A stretch of DNA of 26,347 nt from contig JAKBTR010000109.1 in the NCBI GenBank assembly GCA_021844275.1, positions 1 to 26,347 on the forward strand. The letters run 5' to 3'. Shown here piece after piece: positions 21,067 to 26,347 of this stretch. The position numbers and the translations under genes were made by a program. Positions within the stretch are counted from its first letter, which is position 1, and each line of letters starts with the position of its first letter. This DNA is from Nitrospirota bacterium (lineage in GTDB: Bacteria > Nitrospirota_A > Leptospirillia > Leptospirillales > Leptospirillaceae). Below the pieces are notes generated by a model. The model did not search any database, was not told the origin of the DNA, and worked only from the letters and a program-made list of their open reading frames with translations.

Positions 21067-22107
21067 ATGTCGAATCAGGAAATCGGATACAGGGTAGCCG
21101 TCGTCGGTGCTACCGGAGCGGTCGGTCGGGAAATGGTATCCATCTTGGAAGAGCGGAATTTTCCCGTGTCTTCTCTCCATCTCTTCTCATCGGAACGATC
21201 GGCCGGTGAAAGAGTCTCGTTCAAGGGAGAATCCGTTGTCGTCCGTTCGATGAAGAATCCCCGCGATGCGAAAGATATCGATATCGCCCTTTTTTCCGCA
21301 GGAAGCGACGTCAGCGAGGCTCTCTCCCCCGAGTTTGTCCGGCAGGGTACCCTGGTCATCGACAACAGTTCGGCGTTCCGGATGGTCCCTCAGGTTCCTC
21401 TTGTCGTTCCCGAGGTCAATCCCGAGGCCCTGCCGAAAACATTGGGACCGGCCCTGGTAGCAAATCCCAACTGCGCCACCATTCAGATGGTCGTCGCCTT
21501 GAAGCCGCTGATCGACCGTGCGGGTGTTCGACGGATCGTTGTATCGACCTATCAGTCGGTTTCGGGGACCGGGAAAAAAGCCATGGACGAACTGTCCGGT
21601 CAGATCGCTCTCCTCCTGAACGGACGAGTCGATGACATTCAGCCGGAGGTGTACGCTCCTTATCAGATTGCTTTTAACGTTCTTCCCCAGATCGACAGGT
21701 TTCTTCCGGACGGTTCAACCAAGGAAGAGGAAAAGATGAAGATGGAGAGCCGGAAGATTTTGGGAATCAGTGACCTGCGGGTTAGTGCGACCACCGTAAG
21801 GGTCCCTGTTCTCATCGGGCACTCGGAAGCCGTATCCATCGAATTCGAGCGGCCTCTTTCTCCTGACGAGGCACGTGCGATCCTGGCCAAGGCGCCAGGC
21901 GTCCGGGTCTTTGATGATCCCTCCCGAAAACTGTATCCCGTTCCACGGGAAGTGGCTGGCCAGGACGACGTTTTTGTCGGGCGGATCCGCCAGGACGATT
22001 CTGTCGAACATGGTCTGAACCTCTGGATCGTGGGAGACAACCTGCGAAAGGGAGCGGCTCTCAACGCCGTGCAAATCGCCGAGCGGGTCGTTTCCGGGGA
22101 AGCTTGA
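21067..22107 (+). CDS. asd: Aspartate-semialdehyde dehydrogenase
   Basis: Asd reduces aspartyl phosphate to aspartate semialdehyde, the branch point to lysine/diaminopimelate, threonine, methionine and isoleucine. About 346 residues. The N-terminal NADPH motif is VAVVGATGAVGREM. Catalytic Cys136 lies in NPNCATIQ, and STYQSVSGTGKKAMDEL follows. The shape is that of the shorter Gram-positive-like family rather than enterobacterial Asd. ATG 21067 has AAAGG nine bases upstream; an in-frame ATG at 21058 is nearly touching the same Shine-Dalgarno and is less likely. It follows leuB closely and its stop is within 20 bases of nadA. Its product feeds isoleucine synthesis through threonine, linking it to the ilv genes. 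Confidence 0.96.
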   Translation: MSNQEIGYRVAVVGATGAVGREMVSILEERNFPVSSLHLFSSERSAGERVSFKGESVVVRSMKNPRDAKDIDIALFSAGSDVSEALSPEFVRQGTLVIDNSSAFRMVPQVPLVVPEVNPEALPKTLGPALVANPNCATIQMVVALKPLIDRAGVRRIVVSTYQSVSGTGKKAMDELSGQIALLLNGRVDDIQPEVYAPYQIAFNVLPQIDRFLPDGSTKEEEKMKMESRKILGISDLRVSATTVRVPVLIGHSEAVSIEFERPLSPDEARAILAKAPGVRVFDDPSRKLYPVPREVAGQDDVFVGRIRQDDSVEHGLNLWIVGDNLRKGAALNAVQIAERVVSGEA

Positions 22108-22124
22108 CCATGGAGGCTTCAACC

Positions 22125-23075
22125 ATGAAGACTTACGAAGCTTTGGTCCGGACGGATACCGACCCTGAACTCTCGGGGCTTGTCGAACGAATCCGGCTTT
22201 TGAAGGAAAGACATCACGCGATTATTCTGGCGCATAACTATCAGATCGGAGAAGTTCAGGATGTGGCGGATCTGATTGGAGACTCCCTGGAGCTGGCCCG
22301 TTACGCCGCTTCCACGGAGGCCGACGTCATTGTTTTCTGCGGCGTTCATTTCATGGCGGAAACGGCCAAGATCCTGAACCCTTCCCGAAAAGTGCTCGTT
22401 CCGGACCTGAAAGCCGGTTGTCCAATGTCCGACATGATCACGCCGGAAGAGGTCGACCGACTCCGTCGGGAAAACCCCGGTGCGGTCGTCGTGACTTATG
22501 TCAACTCTCCGGCTTCGGTCAAGGCGAAAAGCGACATATGCTGCACGTCGGCAAACGCTGTCCGGATTGTTTCCTCGATCCCGGAGGATAAACCGGTCAT
22601 TTTTATCCCGGATCAGTTTCTCGGAGATTTTGTCCAGCGCGCAACCGGCCGAAAGCTCGTGCTCTTTGAAGGGTTTTGTCCGACGCACATGCGGATCATG
22701 GCCACAGATATCGATCGGGCCCGGGAAGAGCATCCGGAAGCTTTTGTCATCGCTCATCCGGAATGTCAGCCGGAGGTTGCAAGAAAAGCCGATGTCGTGT
22801 CGAGCACCAGCCGCATGGCGACCGCTGTTCGGGAGAACCCTGCCCGGAAGGTTGTTGTGGGAACAGAGCTTGGTATGATTTACCGTCTTCAGAAGGAAAA
22901 TCCTGACAAGGAGTTCATTCCGGCCTGCACGTCCTGCGACTGTGCCAACATGAAAGTCAATTCGCTTGAAAAAATCCTGTGGGCTCTCGAAGATATGGCA
23001 CCGGAAATCGAATTGCCGGAAACGATCCTTCACAACGCCAGGAAAGCCTTGGACCGGATGATCGAGATGTCTTGA
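22125..23075 (+). CDS. nadA: Quinolinate synthase A
   Basis: NadA condenses iminoaspartate with dihydroxyacetone phosphate to quinolinate, the precursor of NAD, using a [4Fe-4S] cluster. The 316-residue product shows AIILAHNYQ and IGDSLELAR. The three cluster cysteines are C72 in FCGVHFMAETAK, C185 in GFCPTHMR and C273 in CDCANMK; nearby C268 and C271 are extra. I start at ATG 22125 because GGAGG lies eight bases upstream; TTG 22104 and ATG 22110 are also in frame. It follows asd after 17 bases. nadB (aspartate oxidase) and nadC are not in the window. The stop shares one base with the next start (TGATG). Confidence 0.96.
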   Translation: MKTYEALVRTDTDPELSGLVERIRLLKERHHAIILAHNYQIGEVQDVADLIGDSLELARYAASTEADVIVFCGVHFMAETAKILNPSRKVLVPDLKAGCPMSDMITPEEVDRLRRENPGAVVVTYVNSPASVKAKSDICCTSANAVRIVSSIPEDKPVIFIPDQFLGDFVQRATGRKLVLFEGFCPTHMRIMATDIDRAREEHPEAFVIAHPECQPEVARKADVVSSTSRMATAVRENPARKVVVGTELGMIYRLQKENPDKEFIPACTSCDCANMKVNSLEKILWALEDMAPEIELPETILHNARKALDRMIEMS

Positions 23076-23311
23076 TGTCGCGCCTGTTTTTCGTTCTGGG
23101 GATCGTCTGTTTTCTGTTGGCAGGGATATTCTTTTTCGTGGAGAAGGGAGCGGGGCGGGGGATTTTTTCTGTTCTGGGGCATCTTCCCGGGGATATCGTC
23201 GTGGAGCGTCCGGGGTTCAGATTCTATTTCCCTCTTATGACAGGTCTCCTCCTGAGCGTTCTTCTGTCGCTTTTGTTCTACCTCGTCTCCCGATTTTTCG
23301 GGAAGCCCTGA
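23075..23311 (+). CDS. DUF2905 family small membrane protein
   Basis: A 78-residue protein with two hydrophobic helices (about 3-23 and 51-70) separated by a Gly-rich loop containing HLPGDIVVERPGFRFYFPL. That loop is the hallmark I associate with the DUF2905 family (PGD-I-RG/ER-F-FYFP). The function of the family is unknown. Its ATG overlaps the nadA stop in TGATG, so it is translated as the last gene of the operon. The last 34 bases overlap the end of the convergent minus-strand gene. No U-rich terminator follows; an 18-base perfect palindrome lies 20 bases after the stop. Confidence 0.85.
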   Translation: MSRLFFVLGIVCFLLAGIFFFVEKGAGRGIFSVLGHLPGDIVVERPGFRFYFPLMTGLLLSVLLSLLFYLVSRFFGKP

Positions 23312-23772
23312 TCTTCCGGGACACCGCAACCCGGCGAAATTTCGCCGGATTCCAGTTCTTCGACCAGAGCCTTGACTGATGCCAGCAGTTCCGGATGTGA
23401 TGAAGCGTTGTTCCGGATCGCCCCGAGGATGTTCTCCATCCGTGCCAGCACCTGTATTCTCCGGTCGTCTTCGGCCAGCTGGTCCAGTCTTCGGTAGAAG
23501 TCCGGAAACAGGGGTTCGATCTTTTGGCGGACGCTCTCCAGAACCGGGAGAAGTTGCGCGGGTTGCAAAGACATATCTCCGACGACGGAAAACAGTCCGT
23601 GTTCGAACAGGAGGATTGTCAGGCGGGATTGATCGGGCAGCGTAAGAGAAAGTGTTTCCTGCAGGATTTTTCCCTTTGCCTGATCAGGGGATACAAGACC
23701 TGGACATGTCCTGGCGTGTTCGTTTTTTTCCCGGTTGATTTTCCATTTTTGTTCGACGTACACAGGAACCAC
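23278..23772 (-). CDS. Unrecognised protein, about 164 residues
   Basis: I do not recognise this gene. The product looks soluble. An N-terminal basic segment is followed by a probable beta hairpin (TLSLTLPDQSRLTILLFEHGLFSVVGD), then a helical half rich in Leu, Glu and Arg (LLPVLESVRQKIEPLF ... RIQVLARMENILGAIR). It ends in a polar tail with a GCGVPEDQG stretch. The start may be GTG 23772, with AAAGG two bases upstream, or GTG 23763. It converges on and overlaps the DUF2905 gene by 34 bases, and a bidirectional terminator separates it from the upstream CdhB/ForE-like gene. The codon pattern is like its neighbours, which supports a real gene; there is no functional evidence. Confidence 0.6.
   Translation of the reverse strand: MVPVYVEQKWKINREKNEHARTCPGLVSPDQAKGKILQETLSLTLPDQSRLTILLFEHGLFSVVGDMSLQPAQLLPVLESVRQKIEPLFPDFYRRLDQLAEDDRRIQVLARMENILGAIRNNASSHPELLASVKALVEELESGEISPGCGVPEDQGFPKNRETR
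23331..23348. repeat. Perfect 18-bp palindrome ccggcgaaatttcgccgg
   Basis: CCGGCGAAAT followed by TTCGCCGG equals its own reverse complement. It lies 20 bases after the DUF2905 stop, inside the convergent unknown gene. It could form a hairpin at the end of the operon transcript, but no T run follows, so calling it a terminator would be a guess. Confidence 0.6.
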
Positions 23773-23782
23773 CGCCTTTGAT

Positions 23783-23818
23783 CATGAAAAAACCCGCCAC
23801 ATAGCGGGTTTTTTCATG
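23783..23818. terminator. Bidirectional rho-independent terminator
   Basis: A perfect 15-base inverted repeat (CATGAAAAAACCCGC at 23783-23797 and its complement at 23804-23818) encloses a six-base loop. The GC core CCCGC/GCGGG is flanked by six A on one side and six T on the other, so it works on both strands. On the minus strand it lies 27 bases after the stop of the CdhB/ForE-like gene and ends that transcript. Confidence 0.9.
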
Positions 23819-23844
23819 CAACCACCTCTCCAAACTTTAAACAA

Positions 23845-24426
23845 TCAAAAGCCCTTGGAGTTTTTCCGCATCTTGATCAGAAACTCGGTCAGTTTCTCGA
23901 ACTTTTCCGGACCGGTATCCCGGATGGACAAGTTGGCGTCTTCATGACCGGCAAAGGAGCAGAACGCCAAGGTATAGCAGGAGGTACCGCCCCGAATGAT
24001 CTTGAGAGCCAGGTTGGCCTGATGACAATGAACTCCTACGAACAGACAGACATCAATCCTGTTGTGCCAGATGGTGAGATTCGGATGGTTGGGATTGATT
24101 TCGGTTTCCGGGTCGATCTTGGGGTATTTTGGACGATAGTCGGACATCGGGATGATCTTGATCCCGCCTTCGACGGAGGCTTTCTTGATGGCCTTGGCCA
24201 TCTTGGCCGATTTTTCATTCCACTTCCAAAGGACCTGGGGACCGGGGAAGAATGTGGGAACCTTGGCCGAAGAAAGCTTCAGGGCGGCGGCTTCGATCGC
24301 TTCGTCTTCGGAGACGATACGGCCTTCGATGTGACCCTGGCCCGGATCCGGCAGGGTGATACCCATCAGGGCAGCGGCTGGCGGGAGGAAGGCTTCGGGA
24401 CCGGCAAGAACACGATACTGGGACAC
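23845..24426 (-). CDS. CO dehydrogenase epsilon-like (CdhB-type) protein, possible accessory subunit of a 2-oxoacid:ferredoxin oxidoreductase
   Basis: The 193-residue product resembles proteins usually labelled carbon monoxide dehydrogenase beta subunit family. Visible pieces are the GPEAFLPPAAALMGITLPDPG start, VPTFFPGPQVLWKWN, and a conserved block GVHCHQANLALKIIRGG followed by CYTLAFCSFAGHEDANLS. In organisms with five-subunit ferredoxin oxidoreductases (Hydrogenobacter-like, Nitrospirota) I recall a related small epsilon subunit (ForE). That would tie it to reductive carbon fixation, but this is inference from memory. Here it stands alone, with no other oxidoreductase or acetyl-CoA synthase gene in the window. 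GTG 24426 has AAGGAG five bases upstream; an upstream TTG at 24507 would add 27 residues with no ribosome site. A strong terminator follows. Confidence 0.65.
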   Translation of the reverse strand: MSQYRVLAGPEAFLPPAAALMGITLPDPGQGHIEGRIVSEDEAIEAAALKLSSAKVPTFFPGPQVLWKWNEKSAKMAKAIKKASVEGGIKIIPMSDYRPKYPKIDPETEINPNHPNLTIWHNRIDVCLFVGVHCHQANLALKIIRGGTSCYTLAFCSFAGHEDANLSIRDTGPEKFEKLTEFLIKMRKNSKGF

Positions 24427-24678
24427 AGTCACTCCTTGTTCGTTATAATGAGAAATCCGGCTTTCCGCCGGCATATTCCAGATGTTTTCTCTTGAGATGC
24501 CGATCAACGGAAAATTTCCGGAACGGGACGGCCAAGAATATCTGATCGAATCAATTCCGTGGGAATTCTCATTTTAATGGGCCTATTCCCTGATTGTCAA
24601 ACCGGGACCCCGAAGCACAATCCGCATTCGTGGAGAATCTTTTTGGCATCGTGTTTTTTCCGGAAGGAGGTGACAGTT
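24427..24678. other. Divergent intergenic region, no gene seen
   Basis: These 252 bases separate the minus-strand CdhB/ForE-like gene from the plus-strand VOC gene, so both should have promoters here. A TATAAT occurs on the plus strand at 24444-24449, but without a good -35 and far from the VOC start. A short hairpin (CCGGC/GCCGG, 24457-24471) and attccgtgggaat near 24554-24566 are small inverted repeats. I cannot assign either promoter with confidence. Confidence 0.5.
24664..24673 (+). promoter_or_regulatory. Near-perfect Shine-Dalgarno of the VOC gene
   Basis: AAGGAGGTGA is complementary to the full 3' end of 16S rRNA and sits five bases before ATG 24679. It decides the start, since the frame is open a further 120 bases upstream. 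Confidence 0.9.
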
Positions 24679-25119
24679 ATGAAGATCCGGTTTCTGGATC
24701 ATGTCGCGATCCCCGTTTCGGACCTGAAACGGTCAATTCGGTGGTACGAGGAAATCCTGGGACTCGAAAGACGATACGAGCGCGAATGGGGAGACTATCC
24801 CGCCATGCTTTGCGCGGGTGAAACCTGTGTGGCGCTCATTTACCCTCCGAACGATTCCCCAAATCCCGGAGAGGGACCGGAAATCGACCGGGTTCCCGAC
24901 CGTCACGTTGCGTTCAATACCGATCTGGAGGGATTTCACGAAGCAGTACGGGAGATTCGGATGAAAGGCATTCCTTTTACATATGACGACCATGGAATCA
25001 GCCTTTCGATCTATTTCTTCGATCCCGACAACCACTGGATCGAAATCACGACGTTCGATCTTCCCGCCGGAAGAAAAGCGGGTGAACCGGAAACACGGGT
25101 GACGGGAGAGGAATCCTAG
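24679..25119 (+). CDS. VOC superfamily protein (glyoxalase / dioxygenase fold)
   Basis: A 146-residue soluble protein with two paired beta-alpha-beta-beta-beta modules of the vicinal oxygen chelate superfamily. It begins IRFLDHVAIPVSDLKRSIRWYEEILGL, where the His of DHVAI is the usual first metal ligand. The second module has RHVAFNTDLEGFHEAV with a second His, and ends in FDPDNHWIEITTF with the terminal metal-ligand Glu. This family includes glyoxalase I, methylmalonyl-CoA epimerase, fosfomycin-resistance enzymes and ring-cleaving dioxygenases; the sequence alone does not choose. The YFFDPDNHWIEI ending is common to the glyoxalase/FosA-like groups. It has an outstanding Shine-Dalgarno, suggesting strong translation. 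Its stop overlaps the stop of the convergent membrane-protein gene in CTAG. Confidence 0.85.
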   Translation: MKIRFLDHVAIPVSDLKRSIRWYEEILGLERRYEREWGDYPAMLCAGETCVALIYPPNDSPNPGEGPEIDRVPDRHVAFNTDLEGFHEAVREIRMKGIPFTYDDHGISLSIYFFDPDNHWIEITTFDLPAGRKAGEPETRVTGEES

Positions 25120-26165
25120 CGAGCCTCCTTGATCCGGAATCCGGGTCTGGGGTTGTCGTCCGGGCGGGAACGTGGTTGATAGGCGCCTGCCAGAAAGCCG
25201 GCGAACGAAAGGAGCGTCAAACCGGAAAACAGGGACCAGGGAAAGAGGGGAGAGACCGGACGGGCTCTCAGGAGCCAGGAGATTCGTCGGATCTGCCCTT
25301 TTCGGGAAGTCCATAACGTCAGGAAATACCGGCCGTCGTCCGGAAGAAGGAAGAAAGAGGAAGCGACCGCCAGATCCTTCACGGGCCCTTCGAAGAAGGT
25401 GAGGGACCGGCCGTAATCCGTCCAGCTGTCCATGTTGTGGGTGATTTTCAGAAGGCCACCGCCGTTTTCGGCGGGAGGAACGATGGGTGCTGGCGTGGGG
25501 TCGGGCCGGCCTTCGGATTCATGGAGGACAGGAGAAGAAGGTTTCTGGTCGAGGGGAGGATGTTCCCGAGGGGGAAGACTCGCCAGCCCCAGGGACAGGC
25601 AGACGAGGGCAATGATCAGGGTGCGATGGACTGGAGCGGAAGACAGCCGATCCGGCAGCAGCGACCGGACGACGGGCGAGACCGTGCGTCCGGAAAAAAA
25701 GGAGAGAACGAGAATGGCCACCAGCAGAAACACGTCGTTCCGGTAAAGAGAAACGGGGGCGATCACCGTGAGGGACAGACTCTGAAGCCTTTTTCCCGTT
25801 TTCCGGCCGGTGATTTCCACCCGGTATTTTCCCGCGTCCCAGAGAGACATACGGACGCAGACGCCGCAGTCGGTCACCTGGACCGGAAGGTTCAGGACGA
25901 AAGATCCGGGGGAGTAATAGGCCGTACTGAAAAAGGCGTTCCGGATTTTTTCGACTTCGATCCGGACGACGTCTCCGTTCCGAACGCCCTTGAGGTCTGA
26001 CAGGGGGACACGGAGATCGAACGGGCGCTGGAGTCGGGGTGTCCCGGGAGAAAAGTTCTTTCCTGGCAAAAACGTTTCCCGGTAATAATGAACAGACAGG
26101 GCCAGGGTCCCGAGAATGAAGAGGGACAGAACGAATGGTCCGAAGATCAAACTCCGTGATTTCAC
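25116..26165 (-). CDS. Unrecognised multi-pass membrane protein with periplasmic domains
   Basis: I do not recognise this family. The 349-residue product has an N-terminal signal anchor (5-26). A 115-residue domain follows that looks beta-rich, with a CGVC pair (FVLNLPVQVTDCGVCVRMSLWDAG) resembling an immunoglobulin-like fold. Next come hydrophobic segments at about 144-160 and 182-198, a Pro-rich linker (201-232), a second beta-rich domain (HNMDSWTDYGRSLTFFEG ... LTLWTSRKGQIRRISW) and a last helix at 308-329. GTG 26165 is chosen because CGGAGG lies six bases upstream; GTG 26219 would overlap the upstream gene. It is co-oriented with the partial gene at the window edge, 43 bases away, so they likely form an operon. 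It overlaps the convergent VOC gene by 4 bases. Confidence 0.75.
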   Translation of the reverse strand: MKSRSLIFGPFVLSLFILGTLALSVHYYRETFLPGKNFSPGTPRLQRPFDLRVPLSDLKGVRNGDVVRIEVEKIRNAFFSTAYYSPGSFVLNLPVQVTDCGVCVRMSLWDAGKYRVEITGRKTGKRLQSLSLTVIAPVSLYRNDVFLLVAILVLSFFSGRTVSPVVRSLLPDRLSSAPVHRTLIIALVCLSLGLASLPPREHPPLDQKPSSPVLHESEGRPDPTPAPIVPPAENGGGLLKITHNMDSWTDYGRSLTFFEGPVKDLAVASSFFLLPDDGRYFLTLWTSRKGQIRRISWLLRARPVSPLFPWSLFSGLTLLSFAGFLAGAYQPRSRPDDNPRPGFRIKEAR

Positions 26166-26208
26166 GAAAAACCTCCGGTTGTGGGTGGTAGGTTGGTCCT
26201 TCCGTTCC

Positions 26209-26347
26209 TTATTCCCCACGGTATCCGAAGGGACCGTTATAGTAAATGGTGACGGTTCCCATGGGCGTATAGGTCTGGGGGTAGTTGGACTGGTAGACGG
26301 GAAGGGCGACTCCCGCTCCCCACGTGACGGTGACCGGTCCTTCGTAG
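26209..26347 (-). CDS. Unrecognised protein, C-terminal end only (truncated by window edge)
   Basis: The minus strand is open from the window edge to TAA at 26209-26211, giving 45 residues. They are rich in Tyr, Pro, Gly, Val and Thr with no charged clusters (for example GAGVALPVYQSNYPQTY and MGTVTIYYNGPFGY). The composition suggests a secreted or surface beta-rich protein. No family can be named from this fragment. The stop is 43 bases upstream of the 349-residue membrane protein start. Confidence 0.55.
   Translation of the reverse strand, partial: YEGPVTVTWGAGVALPVYQSNYPQTYTPMGTVTIYYNGPFGYRGE

Overview
The window looks like the replication-origin neighbourhood of a moderately GC-rich bacterial chromosome. 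The mix of genes fits the phylum Nitrospirota and a Leptospirillum-like iron oxidiser best. The pointers are a free-standing protein resembling the CO-dehydrogenase epsilon / five-subunit 2-oxoacid:ferredoxin oxidoreductase accessory subunit, a DUF2905 protein after nadA, and the ilvBNC-psd-pssA-leuA-leuB-asd order. This assignment is inference from gene content and recalled families; no search was run.

Layout. (1) Positions 1-305 hold the C-terminal part of an unrecognised plus-strand protein, followed by a 28/30-identical direct repeat. (2) From about 300 to 12873 everything reads on the minus strand, away from the origin. In transcription order this is dnaA, dnaN, gyrB, gyrA, a TPR lipoprotein, queE, queC, pepA, smpB and the tmRNA gene ssrA, which ends in its own terminator. 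(3) Positions 12874-13407 are the only sizeable stretch next to dnaA with no gene. It has DnaA-box-like sequences, an AT-rich segment and the ilvB promoter, and is the likely oriC. (4) From 13408 to 23311 everything reads on the plus strand, again away from the origin: ilvB-ilvN-ilvC (branched-chain amino acids), psd-pssA (phosphatidylethanolamine synthesis), leuA-leuB (leucine), asd (aspartate family), nadA (NAD) and a small DUF2905 membrane protein. Spacing is tight, with several 1-30 nt overlaps, so this is probably one long operon with internal promoters possible. (5) After 23278 orientation is mixed. There is an unknown minus-strand gene, a perfect bidirectional terminator, the solitary CdhB/ForE-like gene, a plus-strand glyoxalase-fold (VOC) gene, a minus-strand unknown membrane protein, and the C-terminus of another unknown minus-strand gene.

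How the genes fit together. The left arm couples replication initiation and topology (DnaA, sliding clamp, gyrase) with translation rescue (SmpB, tmRNA) and the start of queuosine synthesis (QueE, QueC). recF, often found between dnaN and gyrB, is absent here. The right arm is a biosynthetic operon making Ile/Val/Leu precursors, PE, aspartate semialdehyde and quinolinate. leuC and leuD, needed between leuA and leuB, are not in the window. Start codons other than ATG (TTG or GTG with a good Shine-Dalgarno) are common and move several starts away from the longest frame. I did not find a clearly new defence system or mobile element. The observations most worth checking are the oriC without recF, the Val at the GyrA quinolone position, the GEG variant of the ThDP motif in IlvB, the duplicated segment beside ssrA, and the solitary ForE/CdhB-like protein.
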